Below, in pieces: positions 1-10,178 of a stretch of DNA of 64,000 nt. The stretch spans positions 62,001-126,000 of the forward strand of contig JAKTNK010000001.1 of NCBI GenBank assembly GCA_029593465.1. The letters run 5' to 3'. Position 1 is the first letter of the stretch. Every line of letters starts with the position of its first letter. Under the pieces are notes generated by a model. It ran no database searches and had not been told where the DNA came from. It saw only the letters and a program-made list of their open reading frames with translations. The position numbers were made by a program, and so were the translations under genes. The DNA is from Streptococcus suis (GTDB taxonomy: Bacteria > Bacillota > Bacilli > Lactobacillales > Streptococcaceae).

Positions 1-131
1 ACAGATAGGATAGACCCTACAAAAGCCAATGTTTTTTGAAATGCGGTAAGCCCACGTTTTAAGTGCTCTGTGGGACGACGTTTTGGCGTTGAGGCTGTTT
101 GTTTAGCTTTGCGAGAATAGCGTTGTGACAT
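1..131 (-). CDS. Start of an unidentified small basic, probably membrane protein (partial)
   Basis: An ATG at position 131 on the minus strand follows a strong Shine-Dalgarno (AAAGGAGG) and opens a frame that runs off the left edge. The 43 visible residues are lysine/arginine-rich (starting MSQRYSRKAKQ) and then turn hydrophobic (LAFVGSIL). This suggests a cytoplasmic basic tail followed by a membrane segment. It is divergent from iscS. I do not recognise the family from this fragment. Confidence 0.6.
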   Translation of the reverse strand, partial: MSQRYSRKAKQTASTPKRRPTEHLKRGLTAFQKTLAFVGSILS

Positions 132-259
132 TTCCTGTCCTCCTTTAGTCTTTATTATATGTTTTTGTGAGAAAAAAATCATCTGAAAATGTGCCCTTTT
201 ACCGGCCTGAAAATGGAAAGCTTTTTCCTGTTTTTATATCCAGCTATTCGCCGTAGATT

Positions 260-270
260 TATGCTATAAT
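260..270 (+). promoter_or_regulatory. Extended -10 promoter for iscS-thiI
   Basis: An extended -10 element (TGC then TATAAT at 265-270) lies about 77 bp before the iscS start. No good -35 is visible, which is normal for streptococcal extended -10 promoters. Confidence 0.6.
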
Positions 271-346
271 AGAGAGTCTAAAATGCAGGTGTCAGATGTC
301 CTAGAATGTCTTCCTCCCTTGCTAATTCCTAAGAGAAAGTTGGTTT

Positions 347-1495
347 ATGCCCTTGATATACTTTGATAACTCAGCTACGACCCCGGTCTATCCGGAAGTT
401 CTCCGAACTTACCAAGAAGTGACGACTAAGATTTTTGGAAATCCATCGAGTTTGCATCGGCTGGGAAGTCAGTCAAGCCGTATCTTAGAAGCATCGCGCA
501 AGCAGATTGCAGAGCTGATTGGAAAACAACCGAGTGAGATTTTCTTTACGTCAGGTGGAACTGAGAGTGATAACTGGGCTATCAAGGGGGTTGCTTTTGA
601 AAAAGCAGCTTATGGCAAGCATATCATCGTCTCTGATATTGAACATCCTGCCGTCAAAGAATCAGCTCAGTGGTTGAGTCAACAAGGCTTTGATGTCTCC
701 TATGCCCCAGTTGATCAAGCTGGCTTTGTAGATGTGAAGGCTCTTCAAAACTTACTTCGCTCAGATACGATTCTAGTATCAATTATGGCTGTTAATAATG
801 AAATTGGGTCGATACAACCCATTCAAGAGATTTCTGATGTATTGGCAGATCGGCCGACCGTGACCTTTCATGTCGATGCTGTGCAGGCCATTGGGAAAAT
901 TCCTTCAGCAGTGTATTTAACTGACCGTGTGGATCTGGCTTCTTTTTCAGGTCATAAGTTCCATGCCGTTCGTGGGGTGGGTTTCCTTTATAAAAAAGAC
1001 GGCAAGCGTATCAGCCCGCTCTTGACCGGTGGTGGTCAGGAACAAAATCTTCGATCCACAACGGAAAATGTGGCTGGTATCGCCTCAATGGCTAAGGCCT
1101 TGCGTCTTGTTCGGGATAAAGAAGATACTGTTTTGTCTAAACTAGCCCACATGCAGGTGGTTATCCTAAAAGAGTTAGCCAAGCATGATGACATTGTTAT
1201 TTTTTCAGGTCAGGAAGGTTTCGTGCCTAATATCGTGACCTTTGGGATAAAGGGGGTTCGTGGAGAAGTGGTAGTTCATGCCTTTGAGGAACATGACATC
1301 TTTATCTCGACAACGTCGGCCTGTTCATCAAAGGCTGGTAAATCAGCAGGAACCCTGATTGCTATGGGAGTGCCCAATCAACTAGCCCAAACAGCTGTTA
1401 GAATTAGCCTAGATGATAACAATGACATGGGAGAAGTGGAGCAATTTTTAACTATCTTCAAGTATATTTATGATAAAACGCAAAAAGTAAGATAA
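347..1495 (+). CDS. iscS: Cysteine desulfurase (NifS/IscS family)
   Basis: A 382-residue PLP enzyme that takes sulfur from cysteine as an enzyme-bound persulfide. Visible landmarks are the GGTESDN cofactor loop (residues 70-76), His100 in EHPAV, the PLP lysine Lys204 in SGHKFH, and the persulfide cysteine Cys326 in TSACSS. Length is normal for the family. thiI follows 14 bp downstream, so the pair is very probably one operon in which this desulfurase feeds ThiI for 4-thiouridine in tRNA. It could also serve other sulfur acceptors. The Shine-Dalgarno (AAGAGAAAG) is weak. The start is supported by the family N-terminus, which begins close to YFDNSATT. Confidence 0.93.
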   Translation: MPLIYFDNSATTPVYPEVLRTYQEVTTKIFGNPSSLHRLGSQSSRILEASRKQIAELIGKQPSEIFFTSGGTESDNWAIKGVAFEKAAYGKHIIVSDIEHPAVKESAQWLSQQGFDVSYAPVDQAGFVDVKALQNLLRSDTILVSIMAVNNEIGSIQPIQEISDVLADRPTVTFHVDAVQAIGKIPSAVYLTDRVDLASFSGHKFHAVRGVGFLYKKDGKRISPLLTGGGQEQNLRSTTENVAGIASMAKALRLVRDKEDTVLSKLAHMQVVILKELAKHDDIVIFSGQEGFVPNIVTFGIKGVRGEVVVHAFEEHDIFISTTSACSSKAGKSAGTLIAMGVPNQLAQTAVRISLDDNNDMGEVEQFLTIFKYIYDKTQKVR

Positions 1496-1509
1496 GGACA
1501 GAGAGAAAA

Positions 1510-2730
1510 ATGCAGTTACAATATTCAGAAATTATGGTTCGTTATGGCGAGCTATCCACTAAAGGTAAGAATCGCATGCGTTTTGTGAACAAATTACGGC
1601 GCAATATCCAAGATGTTTTAGCCGTCTATCCTGAGGTTAAGGTGACGGCTGACCGCGATCGTTGCCATATCTTTTTAAATGGTGTTTCTTATGACTTGGT
1701 TGCAGGGGCACTTAAGCAGGTATTTGGTATTCAAGCCTTTCATCCGGTGTACCGTGTTGAGAAAAAGGTAGCGGTCTTGACAGAGGCGGTTCAAGCTATC
1801 ATGACCGACTTGTATCATGAAGGACTGACCTTTAAAATCACTACCAAACGCAGCGATCATCAATTTGAGTTGGATACACGCCAATTAAACCAAACGCTGG
1901 GAGATGCAGTCTTCGACGTTTTACCTAATATTAAGGCTCAGATGAAACACCCTGATGTGAATCTTAAGGTTGAAATCCGTGATGAGGCAGCCTACATTTC
2001 ACATGAGGAAGTCAAAGGTGCGGGTGGTCTGCCTGTTGGAACTTCAGGAAAGGGCATGCTCATGTTATCAGGCGGGATTGATTCACCAGTTGCTGGTTAT
2101 CTTGCCTTAAAACGAGGAGTTGCGATTGAAGTGGTACACTTTGCTAGCCCACCTTACACCAGCCCAGGTGCCTTGCAAAAAGCTCACGATTTGACACGCC
2201 AGTTAACAAAATTTGGCGGTAATATCCAATTTATTGAAGTTCCTTTTACAGAGATTCAAGAGGAAATTAAAGAAAAGGCGCCAGAAGCTTATCTAATGAC
2301 CTTGACGCGTCGCTTTATGATGCGAATTACAGATCGTATTCGCGACAATCGTCAAGGGCGCGTGATTATCAACGGTGAGAGCCTCGGTCAAGTGGCCAGC
2401 CAAACCTTAGAGTCTATGCAGGCTATCAATGCTGTAACGACGACACCGATTATTCGCCCAGTGGTTACAATGGATAAACTGGAAATTATCGCATTAGCTG
2501 AAAAAATCAACACCTTTGAAATTTCCATTCAGCCCTTTGAAGATTGCTGTACCATATTCGCCCCAGACCGCCCGAAAACCAATCCTAAATTGTCCAATGT
2601 AGAGCAGTATGAAAAACGCATGGACGTTGAAGGCCTTGTTGCTAAGGCAGTAGCAGGTATTATGGTCACGGAAATCACACCAAAGGATACGTCAGATGAG
2701 GTTTCAGACCTTATTGATGACCTATTATAG
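1510..2730 (+). CDS. thiI: tRNA 4-thiouridine synthetase ThiI (sulfurtransferase)
   Basis: A 406-residue ThiI. The N-terminal ferredoxin-like and THUMP region (about residues 1-165) binds tRNA. It is followed by a PP-loop ATPase domain with the SGGIDS signature at 187-192. The protein adenylates U8 of tRNA and replaces oxygen with sulfur. Its length matches the Gram-positive form lacking the C-terminal rhodanese domain of the E. coli enzyme. A CC pair in the C-terminal half is a candidate sulfur relay site. It lies 14 bp behind iscS with Shine-Dalgarno GGACAGAGAG, consistent with cotranscription. Confidence 0.95.
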   Translation: MQLQYSEIMVRYGELSTKGKNRMRFVNKLRRNIQDVLAVYPEVKVTADRDRCHIFLNGVSYDLVAGALKQVFGIQAFHPVYRVEKKVAVLTEAVQAIMTDLYHEGLTFKITTKRSDHQFELDTRQLNQTLGDAVFDVLPNIKAQMKHPDVNLKVEIRDEAAYISHEEVKGAGGLPVGTSGKGMLMLSGGIDSPVAGYLALKRGVAIEVVHFASPPYTSPGALQKAHDLTRQLTKFGGNIQFIEVPFTEIQEEIKEKAPEAYLMTLTRRFMMRITDRIRDNRQGRVIINGESLGQVASQTLESMQAINAVTTTPIIRPVVTMDKLEIIALAEKINTFEISIQPFEDCCTIFAPDRPKTNPKLSNVEQYEKRMDVEGLVAKAVAGIMVTEITPKDTSDEVSDLIDDLL

Positions 2731-2820
2731 GCTTTCGTTGGTGGTGTTTAGACCAAGTTTGGTTTGACGCAAAAGCTTTGTCTTTTCAAATGGTTAGTCG
2801 CTGTGAATTTTGGTGAAAAG

Positions 2821-2829
2821 TGATAAAAT
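2821..2829 (+). promoter_or_regulatory. Extended -10 placed 6 nt before the hemW ATG (predicted leaderless mRNA)
   Basis: TGA followed by TAAAAT (2824-2829) is an extended -10 element. Only six bases (2830-2835) separate it from the ATG at 2836, so transcription should begin at or next to the start codon. No Shine-Dalgarno exists in the normal position. The same geometry recurs at the ABC-F and murT genes. Confidence 0.6.
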
Positions 2830-2835
2830 AGTGGT

Positions 2836-3978
2836 ATGTCTAAAAAACCAACCTCAGCCTATGTGCATATCCCATTTTGCACACAGATTTGTTATTATTG
2901 TGACTTCTCCAAAGTCTTTATTAAAAATCAGCCTGTCGATGATTATCTTCAGGCTCTTATTCGTGAATTTAAGCATTATGACATTCATGACTTAAAAACC
3001 CTCTATATTGGAGGCGGAACCCCAACAGCTATTACAGCTGACCAGTTGGACTACTTGTTGACCAATCTTGAAGCTGAGCTTAACCTAGACATGCTCGAAG
3101 AGTTTACCATTGAGGCTAACCCAGGGGATTTAACGCCTGAAAAAATTCAGGTTTTAAGAAAGTCAGCCGTTAATCGCGTGTCCCTAGGTGTCCAAACCTT
3201 CTTTGATAAGCAGCTTAAACAAATCGGTCGTAGTCATAACGAAGCGCAGATTTATGAAAGTATCGATGCCTTAAAAGAGGCAGGCTTAACGAATATCTCC
3301 ATCGACTTGATTTATGCCCTCCCCAACCAAACTATGGAACAAGTTCAAGAAAATGTCCGAAAAGCCCTAGCCCTCGATATTCCTCATCTGAGCCTTTATA
3401 GTCTTATTTTGGAAAATCATACGGTCTTCATGAACAAGCAGCGCCGTGGTCGTCTACATCTACCGAGTGAAGATATTGAAGCCGATATGTTTACCTATAT
3501 TATTGACGAACTGGAAAAAAATGGCTTTGAACATTATGAAATCTCAAATTTTACCAAGCCAGGTTTTGAAAGCCGTCATAATCTCATGTACTGGGATAAT
3601 GTGGAGTATTATGGTGTGGGAGCAGGAGCTTCTGGTTATCTCAATGGCGTACGCTATCGCAATCGTGGTCCTATCCAGCACTATCTGAAAGCCATCAGAG
3701 AAGAGGGCCACTCTCGTCTAGGTGAGGATATTCTTACCAAGGAGGAGATGATGGAAGAGGAATTTTTCCTTGGTTTGCGTAAAAAGGCAGGAGTATCGAT
3801 TAGCCATTTTGAAGTAAAATTTGGGGTGAGCTTTACGGAACGCTACGCTGAGATTGTGGATGCGTTGGTGGAAAAAGGTCTCTTGAAACATGAGGGAGAT
3901 ACCATTCGCATGACCAAAAAGGGACTGTTCTTAGGGGACACTGTTGCAGAGAGTTTTATCATTTCAGATGAAGACTAG
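2836..3978 (+). CDS. hemW: Radical SAM heme chaperone HemW
   Basis: A 380-residue radical SAM protein. The CxxxCxxC cluster motif is Cys15-Cys19-Cys22 (HIPFCTQICYYC), with a GGGTPT glycine-rich SAM motif near residue 58 and a HemW-type C-terminal domain. The family was long annotated as oxygen-independent coproporphyrinogen III oxidase. The Lactococcus homologue is known as a heme-binding protein that delivers heme, and streptococci lack heme synthesis, so HemW is the better name. It heads a tight run with the thioesterase (14 bp gap) and Nudix genes. It appears to be translated from a leaderless transcript. Confidence 0.92.
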   Translation: MSKKPTSAYVHIPFCTQICYYCDFSKVFIKNQPVDDYLQALIREFKHYDIHDLKTLYIGGGTPTAITADQLDYLLTNLEAELNLDMLEEFTIEANPGDLTPEKIQVLRKSAVNRVSLGVQTFFDKQLKQIGRSHNEAQIYESIDALKEAGLTNISIDLIYALPNQTMEQVQENVRKALALDIPHLSLYSLILENHTVFMNKQRRGRLHLPSEDIEADMFTYIIDELEKNGFEHYEISNFTKPGFESRHNLMYWDNVEYYGVGAGASGYLNGVRYRNRGPIQHYLKAIREEGHSRLGEDILTKEEMMEEEFFLGLRKKAGVSISHFEVKFGVSFTERYAEIVDALVEKGLLKHEGDTIRMTKKGLFLGDTVAESFIISDED

Positions 3979-3992
3979 AAAGTAGGATAACT

Positions 3993-4730
3993 ATGGGCAA
4001 ATCTTATCAAACGACTTACGAGATTCCCTTTTACGAAACAGATGTTAATCACTGTGCCAAATTGCCGCATTTATTATCAGTTGCCTTGCAGGTTTCAGGC
4101 ATGCAATCCCAAGCCTTAGGCATGTCCGACAGCTATGTGCTAGACACCTACGGCTTGGTTTGGGTCATCACGGATTATGACATGGTAATTGAGCGTTTAC
4201 CGATGTTTGCTGAAACCATTACCATCGAGACCCAAGCAACTGCTTATAATAAATTATTTTGCTATCGTGATTTCACGATTTATGGTCAAGATGGCGAGAA
4301 GATCATGACGATTGTAGCAACATTTGTCTTGATTGATTTTACAACTAGGAAGGTCTCACCAATTCCAGAAGCTATTGTGACCGTTTATGAGCCTGAATTT
4401 GTCAAAAAGGTGCGACGTGGTCCTAAGTATCCAGTCCTTGGCGATGCAGAAGCAACCAGCTACCATGTGCGCTATTTTGACCTTGATATGAATGGTCATG
4501 TTAACAATAGCAAGTATTTGGAGTGGATTTACGATGTCCTACCGCTTAGCTTTTTACAGAGCTATCAACCCAAACATATCAGCCTAAAGTACGTCAAGGA
4601 GATTTATTATGGTCATGATATTGTGTCGGAAGTCTTGCTAGAAGAAAGCACTAGCCGCCATCAAATCAGAACAGAAGGTCAGCTAAATGCTCAAGCCATC
4701 ATTGAGTGGCAGCCCTTACAGAAAAGGTGA
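3993..4730 (+). CDS. Acyl-ACP thioesterase (Fat family)
   Basis: A 245-residue double hot-dog thioesterase. Both halves carry the pattern of the family (ETDVNHCAKLP near the N-terminus and MNGHVNNSKYLEW in the second half, with the Asn/His catalytic segment). It would hydrolyse acyl-acyl carrier protein in the cytoplasm, releasing free fatty acid and so influencing fatty-acid flux. It sits 14 bp after hemW and just before a Nudix gene, consistent with one operon. The chain-length preference cannot be read from the sequence. Confidence 0.85.
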   Translation: MGKSYQTTYEIPFYETDVNHCAKLPHLLSVALQVSGMQSQALGMSDSYVLDTYGLVWVITDYDMVIERLPMFAETITIETQATAYNKLFCYRDFTIYGQDGEKIMTIVATFVLIDFTTRKVSPIPEAIVTVYEPEFVKKVRRGPKYPVLGDAEATSYHVRYFDLDMNGHVNNSKYLEWIYDVLPLSFLQSYQPKHISLKYVKEIYYGHDIVSEVLLEESTSRHQIRTEGQLNAQAIIEWQPLQKR

Positions 4731-4735
4731 GTGAC

Positions 4736-5353
4736 ATGACAGAAACAAAGTGGTTAGAATGGGCTGTTCGCCTACAAGCTCTGGCTCAAAATGGGCTAGC
4801 TTATCAACCGGAAATTTTTGACAAAGAACGCTATGAGGAAATTAGGGACATTGCTAGTGAGATGTTAGCAACAGCTTCAGGCTATCCCAAGTCAGTCGTG
4901 ACAGGACTGTTTGCTAGCGAAGATGGCTACCAAACCCCTAAGATTGATACCCGCGCAGCCATCTTTAAAGAGGATAAGATTCTCTTGGTTCAAGAGAGCA
5001 ATGGGCTGTGGGCCTTACCTGGAGGTTGGTGTGATGTGCAAGAGTCTATCATGTCCAACACCATTAAGGAAGTTAGAGAAGAGGCTGGTTTAGAGGTTGT
5101 GGCGAGACGGTTAGTCGCTGTTCAAGACAAAAGCAAAAACAACCTTTCGCATACTGCCATTAGAGTCATTAAACATTTTGTGCTGTGTGATTACCTTAGT
5201 GGTGATTTTGTAGCCAATAGCGAGACGCTAGCTGCCAAGTATTTTGATTTGCATGAATTGCCAGATTTATCGCGCAACAAAACAACGGCAGAACAGATTG
5301 AACTGTGTTACCAAGCCTCACAAGCAGAGCACTGGGAAACCGTTTTTGATTAA
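4736..5353 (+). CDS. Nudix hydrolase with N-terminal extension
   Basis: A 205-residue protein with a Nudix box (GGWCDVQES...REEAGL) in the middle and an approximately 65-residue N-terminal helical domain typical of a group of Firmicute Nudix proteins. It would hydrolyse a nucleoside diphosphate linked to another moiety. The substrate is unknown, with ADP-ribose or NAD-like compounds possible. The ATG at 4736 is preferred over an upstream in-frame codon because AAAAGGTGAG lies just before it. It starts 5 bp after the thioesterase stop. Confidence 0.85.
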   Translation: MTETKWLEWAVRLQALAQNGLAYQPEIFDKERYEEIRDIASEMLATASGYPKSVVTGLFASEDGYQTPKIDTRAAIFKEDKILLVQESNGLWALPGGWCDVQESIMSNTIKEVREEAGLEVVARRLVAVQDKSKNNLSHTAIRVIKHFVLCDYLSGDFVANSETLAAKYFDLHELPDLSRNKTTAEQIELCYQASQAEHWETVFD

Positions 5354-5372
5354 TCATGTGAAAAGGAGAAAG

Positions 5373-6146
5373 ATGATGCCTTATAAGGGTTACCTTATTG
5401 ATTTAGATGGTACGATTTATCGTGGAAAGGAGCGTATTCCTGCTGGGGAGCAATTTATCGCTGACTTGCAAGAGCGCGGAATTCCTTACGTATTAGTGAC
5501 TAATAACACCACACGTACGCCAGAGATGATTCAGGACATGTTGGCCTCACAATTCAACGTAAGAACCCCTCTTGAAACCATTTACACAGCGACATTAGCG
5601 ACAGTTGATTACATGAATGATATGAATCGTGGTCAGACTGCTTATGTTATCGGTGAAGAAGGTCTCAAGTCAGCCATTGCTGAGGCAGGTTATCAATATG
5701 AAGCCGAAAATCCTGCCTATGTTGTTGTTGGTTTGGATGCTCAGGTGACTTATGAGCAATTAGCCACTGCCACCCTAGCCATTCAAAAAGGTGCCTTTTT
5801 TATCGGTACCAATCCTGATCTCAATATCCCGACAGAGCGTGGATTATTGCCAGGAGCAGGCTCTCTTTTGGCCTTCTTAGAAGCAGCTACACGTGTGGCG
5901 CCTGTGATTATTGGAAAGCCAGAAGCAGTGATTATGAATAAGGCTTTAGACCGTCTTGGAGTAGCACGATCAGAAGCGATTATGGTGGGAGATAATTACC
6001 TGACAGACATTACAGCAGGGATAAAAAATGACATTGATACGCTCTTGGTTTTAACAGGGTTTACCAAAAAAGAAGAGCTCCCAAGTTTACCAGTTCCACC
6101 GACCCATGTTGTGGCATCCCTAGCAGACTGGTCTTTTGAAGATTGA
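5373..6146 (+). CDS. HAD-IIA family hydrolase (TIGR01457-like, NagD type)
   Basis: A 257-residue haloacid-dehalogenase phosphatase. It has motif I DLDGT (nucleophile Asp10, acid/base Asp12), motif II TNN, Lys in IIGKPEA, and motif IV GDNYLTD. These mark the NagD/PNPase-like class with a C2 cap. It probably dephosphorylates a small phosphometabolite. Two adjacent ATGs occur (5373 and 5376); AAAAGGAG upstream suits either. It lies 19 bp after the Nudix gene. This order followed by a TIGR01906 membrane gene is familiar in streptococci. Confidence 0.88.
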   Translation: MMPYKGYLIDLDGTIYRGKERIPAGEQFIADLQERGIPYVLVTNNTTRTPEMIQDMLASQFNVRTPLETIYTATLATVDYMNDMNRGQTAYVIGEEGLKSAIAEAGYQYEAENPAYVVVGLDAQVTYEQLATATLAIQKGAFFIGTNPDLNIPTERGLLPGAGSLLAFLEAATRVAPVIIGKPEAVIMNKALDRLGVARSEAIMVGDNYLTDITAGIKNDIDTLLVLTGFTKKEELPSLPVPPTHVVASLADWSFED

Positions 6147-6226
6147 TGAGCCTTGTTAACAATAGTCGAAAGGTTATTAGTAGGCTATTTTTTCATATTA
6201 AGCAATAATGGTTAGTTGAGGTATCC

Positions 6227-6868
6227 ATGTATCCCCGTATTAGTCAGCGTTTTTTGGCCTTGCTCAGTATTATATGGCTTTTAGCTCTCGCTATTTTGTT
6301 AACGATTGTGTTTGCTTGGTTAGCCTTTCCTTTGGCGATTGGCTGGTTCAAGCTAACAGAGATGGTTGATTTGTCTAGGGAAACCATTTTAAACAATTAC
6401 AATCATCTGTTAAGTTATTTGATGAATCCTTTTCATAAGACCTTGGCAATGCCAGATTTTCCATCGTCAAAAGATGGCATCAAGCATTTTGCTGATGTTA
6501 AGGGCTTGTTTCAGTTGCTTCAGTTAGTTTTTGTCGGAACAATAGCACCAACTTTCTATTTCTGGTATCAAGCTATCCAGGATAAAACCCTGTTTTTATA
6601 CAGGCGCATGTATGTCATGGCAGTCCTCTCCCCAGCTTTAGTAGCCTTCTTTGCGTTTCTGGTAGGCTTTAACGCATTTTTCACCCTGTTTCATCACGTT
6701 TTGTTTCCAGGTGACAGCACATGGCTTTTTAATCCTGCAACAGATCCCGTCATTAACATCTTGCCTGAATCCTTTTTCTTCTATTGCTTTTCATTGTTCT
6801 TTCTGATTTATGAATTTCTGATGTTACTATTGACTCGTATCAGTAAACCTTCTTATCAGCCTCGTTAA
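6227..6868 (+). CDS. TIGR01906-type integral membrane protein
   Basis: A 213-residue protein with four hydrophobic spans (about residues 9-40, 95-113, 130-155 and 185-206) and an extracytoplasmic stretch after the first. It matches my recollection of the TIGR01906 membrane family, which often follows the HAD gene in streptococci. Function is unknown. An 80-bp gap separates it from the HAD gene, but the orientation suggests cotranscription. Confidence 0.75.
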   Translation: MYPRISQRFLALLSIIWLLALAILLTIVFAWLAFPLAIGWFKLTEMVDLSRETILNNYNHLLSYLMNPFHKTLAMPDFPSSKDGIKHFADVKGLFQLLQLVFVGTIAPTFYFWYQAIQDKTLFLYRRMYVMAVLSPALVAFFAFLVGFNAFFTLFHHVLFPGDSTWLFNPATDPVINILPESFFFYCFSLFFLIYEFLMLLLTRISKPSYQPR

Positions 6869-6953
6869 ATCACGCATAAGCATTTCAAAGACATTATGTG
6901 TTTATCGGTGTCCAAATGTCATCCAAACTGTACTAGAACAATGTTGATGGAAC

Positions 6954-6962
6954 TGTTATAAA
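6954..6962 (+). promoter_or_regulatory. Candidate spxB promoter
   Basis: TGT followed by TATAAA (6957-6962) forms an extended -10, about 160 bp before spxB, leaving a long untranslated leader. No catabolite-response element or other recognised operator was clearly visible between here and the gene. Confidence 0.4.
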
Positions 6963-7124
6963 TGAGAATAATAAGCTCTAGTGAGCAAGATTTTTGCACT
7001 CAGAGTCAGAAAGGCTTATGATAAGGAAGTACAAATCCTAAGCTGTTTGCAATAGGTCTAATAAGCAATTCTAATAGCGTTTAGATGAGATGTACACTCA
7101 CTATAAAAAATGGGGAGACTTCTT

Positions 7125-8906
7125 ATGTCTAATGGAAAAATCACAGCATCAGCTGCTATGCTGAATGTTCTTAAAACATGGGGTGTTGATACTATCTACG
7201 GTATCCCTTCAGGTACACTTAGCTCATTGATGGATGCTCTTGCAGAAGATAAAGATATTAACTTCTTACAAGTTCGTCATGAAGAAACTGGTTCATTGGC
7301 TGCCCTTATGCAAGCTAAATTTGGCGGTTCTATCGGTGTCTGCGTTGGTTCTGGTGGACCAGGTGCGACTCACTTGATCAATGGTATCTACGATGCAGCT
7401 ATGGATGCAACTCCAATGCTTGCAATCCTTGGATCACGTCCAGTTAACGAACTCAATATGGATGCTTTCCAAGAGCTTAACCAAAACCCAATGTACAATG
7501 GTGTTGCAGTATTCAACAAACGTGTTGCTTATGCTGAGCAATTGCCAAAAGTTATCGACGATGCCGTTCGTGCAGCTATCGCTAAAAAAGGTCCAGCAGT
7601 TGTTGAAATTCCTGTAAACTTTGGTTTCCAAGAAATCGATGCTGACTCTTACTATGGTTCAGGTGAATTCGACCGCACATTTGTTGCTCCAGGATTGAAC
7701 GAAGTGGAAATCAACAAAGCAGTTGAAATCCTTAACTCAGCTAAACGTCCAGTAATCTACTCAGGCTTCGGTGGACGTGGTGCTGGTGAGGTGATTACTG
7801 AATTATCACGCAAAATCAAAGCACCAATTATCACAACTGGTAAAAACTTTGAAACATTTGAGTGGGATTATGAAGGACTTACAGGTTCAGCTTACCGTGT
7901 CGGTTGGAAACCAGCTAACGAAATTGTCTTTGAAGCAGATACCGTCCTTTTCCTCGGCTGTAACTTCCCATTCTCAGAAGTTTACAACACTTTCCAAAAC
8001 ACTGAAAAATTCATCCAAGTTGATATTGATCCTTACAAACTTGGTAAACGTCATGCTCTTGATGCATCAATCCTTGGTGATGTTAAAGAAGCTACCAAGG
8101 CTATTCTTGAGCGTGTTGATGCCGTTGAAGAGTCTGCATGGTGGAATGCTGCTGTCAAGAACAACCAAAACTGGCGTGACTACATGAACAAGCTTGAAGG
8201 TAAAACTGAAGGCGAACTTCAATTGTACCAAGTGTACAACGCTATCAACAAATATGCTGATGAGGATGCTATCTACTCAATCGACGTTGGTAACTCTACA
8301 CAAACATCAACACGTCACTTGCACATGACACCTAAGAATATGTGGCGTACATCTCCATTGTTCGCAACAATGGGTATTGCCCTTCCTGGTGGTATTGCGG
8401 CTAAGAAAGACAACCCAGATCGTCAAGTATGGAACATCATGGGTGATGGTGCTTTCGGTATGTGTTACCCAGATGTTATCACTAACGTTCAATACAACCT
8501 TCCAGTTATTAACGTTGTCTTCTCAAATGCTGAGTATGCCTTTATTAAAAACAAATATGAAGACACTAACAAACATCTTTTCGGTGTGGACTTTGTTAAC
8601 CCAGATTACGTGAAAATCGCAGAAGCACAGGGTGCCGTTGGCTTCCGTGTTGATCGTATTGAAGACATTGATGCTGTTATGAAAGAGGCTGTTGAGCTTA
8701 ACAAAGCTGGTCGTACAATTGTTATTGATGCTCGTATCACACAAGATCGTCCAATCCCAGTAGAAGCTCCAGTGATGACCTTGGATCCAAAACTCTTCTC
8801 AGAACAAGAAATCGCTGACTTCAAAGCTAAATACGAAGCTGAAGAATTAGTACCATTCCGTGAGTTCTTGGAAGCAGAAGGACTTGAGTCCCAATACATC
8901 AACTAA
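7125..8906 (+). CDS. spxB: Pyruvate oxidase (H2O2-forming), SpxB
   Basis: A 593-residue thiamine-diphosphate flavoenzyme converting pyruvate, phosphate and oxygen to acetyl phosphate, CO2 and hydrogen peroxide. It matches the pneumococcal enzyme almost throughout from memory. Landmarks are the RHEETG segment with the ThDP-activating glutamate and the [10 protein letters not shown]...NVVFSN ThDP/Mg motif. Codon use is strongly biased to preferred codons, a sign of high expression. Start ATG 7125 is chosen over an in-frame ATG at 7110 because GGGGAGA lies directly before 7125. It is monocistronic, with a terminator at 8993-9058. It implies aerobic peroxide production. Confidence 0.96.
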   Translation: MSNGKITASAAMLNVLKTWGVDTIYGIPSGTLSSLMDALAEDKDINFLQVRHEETGSLAALMQAKFGGSIGVCVGSGGPGATHLINGIYDAAMDATPMLAILGSRPVNELNMDAFQELNQNPMYNGVAVFNKRVAYAEQLPKVIDDAVRAAIAKKGPAVVEIPVNFGFQEIDADSYYGSGEFDRTFVAPGLNEVEINKAVEILNSAKRPVIYSGFGGRGAGEVITELSRKIKAPIITTGKNFETFEWDYEGLTGSAYRVGWKPANEIVFEADTVLFLGCNFPFSEVYNTFQNTEKFIQVDIDPYKLGKRHALDASILGDVKEATKAILERVDAVEESAWWNAAVKNNQNWRDYMNKLEGKTEGELQLYQVYNAINKYADEDAIYSIDVGNSTQTSTRHLHMTPKNMWRTSPLFATMGIALPGGIAAKKDNPDRQVWNIMGDGAFGMCYPDVITNVQYNLPVINVVFSNAEYAFIKNKYEDTNKHLFGVDFVNPDYVKIAEAQGAVGFRVDRIEDIDAVMKEAVELNKAGRTIVIDARITQDRPIPVEAPVMTLDPKLFSEQEIADFKAKYEAEELVPFREFLEAEGLESQYIN

Positions 8907-8992
8907 TCAGGCTTGAATGGGGAATTTTCAATAGAGGTTTCATTCTGCTTGAGATAAGGAAATTTCTGATTAACCCTTTATAACTCGCTAAT

Positions 8993-9058
8993 GAGAGTTC
9001 GTTTTAACCACTTAGCATCATCATTGAATGATTTGGCAGTGGGAAACGAGCTCTTTTT
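8993..9058 (+). terminator. Probable spxB terminator
   Basis: A long imperfect hairpin with G-U pairs (GAGAGTTCG arm against CGAGCTC arm) is followed by TTTTT. The rest of the gap to 9251 holds only a 9-bp inverted repeat (AACCTTAAG at 9129-9137 and CTTAAGGTT at 9216-9224) flanking a likely promoter region of the next gene. Confidence 0.55.
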
Positions 9059-9251
9059 GTTTTTCTTGTGTCTTTCATTTTTATTTGGATAAGGTTTTGA
9101 GTCAAGGCCATTAGGTGAGGATGACGCTAACCTTAAGCATTTCTTAATGTATGACAATAGGACCTTTATTTAAGGAAACTTTTATGGAAAATGCGTAAAC
9201 TATTGGAAACCCTAACTTAAGGTTGGTTTGTATAGAAAGGAATGCGATACT

Positions 9252-10178
9252 ATGAGATTTATCAAAAAACATGCTTATGGTCTTTTGTTTTCAGCTATTT
9301 TATTAGGGGCCAATACTTATTCTTTATTAAAGGTATTTGTTTTACCTTCAGCCATCTCATCTGTTCAGGCGACCACTGCTCAGACAGCAAGCTCCAGCCA
9401 AACACAGGCTTCTAAAGCTAGTGGGAAAGTGATCCAAACAGCGACAACTTATCAGGATGATAACATAGAGATTGCCATCGATACCAAAAAGACGGCAGAC
9501 ACGACCTACTATGTTGCTGATATCAAGGTATCTGATGCCGCCTTGCTCAAAACAGCCTTGGCAAAAAATACCTTTGGCACCAATATCAAGTCGAAAACAT
9601 CTGAGATAGCTGCTGCTAATCATGCGATTTTTGCTATCAATGGGGATTATTACGGAGCCAATGAAACAGGTTATGTCATCAAAAATGGTGTTTTATACCG
9701 TGATACTGCTAGGTCTTCGGATTACGAGGATTTGGTGATTTACCAAGATGGTAGTTTTGGCACCATCAATGAGTCCGACATCAGTGCCCAGGCGCTCATT
9801 GATTCTGGTGTGGTCAATACCTTCACCTTTGGCCCAACCTTGGTTTCAAATGGAAAGATTGCCGTTAGTCAATCTGAAGAAGTGGGGAGAGCAATGGCAG
9901 ATAATCCACGCACAGCTATTGGTATTATTGAAGAGTCTGACGGCAGTCTCCATTATCTTGTGATTGTCTCAGATGGCAGAAGTGAAGAGTCAGCTGGTTT
10001 GACCCTTTATGAAATGGCTGAAATCATGCAGTCATATGGGGTTACCACAGCCTATAATTTAGATGGTGGCGGTTCATCCACCATGTATTTCAATGGTCAA
10101 GTTGTCAATAAACCCACTACCAATGGATCGAACATTACAGAAAGAGAGGTGAGCGATATTGTTTACATTGGTTACTAA
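9252..10178 (+). CDS. Phosphodiester glycosidase-like (NAGPA-domain) exoprotein
   Basis: A 308-residue protein with a short cytoplasmic tail, one hydrophobic span (about residues 9-30) and an Ala/Ser/Thr/Gln linker. A NAGPA-type domain follows (NGDYYG, NPRTAIG and NLDGGGSSTM). Family members cleave phosphodiester-linked sugars or are linked to exopolysaccharide biology, and act outside the membrane. Substrate is unknown. Start ATG 9252 has AGAAAGGA upstream; an upstream TTG at 9228 would precede that site. It overlaps the next gene by 20 nt. The cluster context suggests modification of a surface polymer. Confidence 0.82.
   Translation: MRFIKKHAYGLLFSAILLGANTYSLLKVFVLPSAISSVQATTAQTASSSQTQASKASGKVIQTATTYQDDNIEIAIDTKKTADTTYYVADIKVSDAALLKTALAKNTFGTNIKSKTSEIAAANHAIFAINGDYYGANETGYVIKNGVLYRDTARSSDYEDLVIYQDGSFGTINESDISAQALIDSGVVNTFTFGPTLVSNGKIAVSQSEEVGRAMADNPRTAIGIIEESDGSLHYLVIVSDGRSEESAGLTLYEMAEIMQSYGVTTAYNLDGGGSSTMYFNGQVVNKPTTNGSNITEREVSDIVYIGY

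Noticed and set aside
2836-3978. Coproporphyrinogen III oxidase and a heme biosynthesis role
   Set aside because: The sequence fits HemW, and no other heme synthesis genes are nearby; streptococci are known not to make heme.
8606-8902. Open frames of 60-98 codons antisense to spxB
   Set aside because: The strongly biased codons of spxB create long stop-free antisense frames. There are no start signals or domains.
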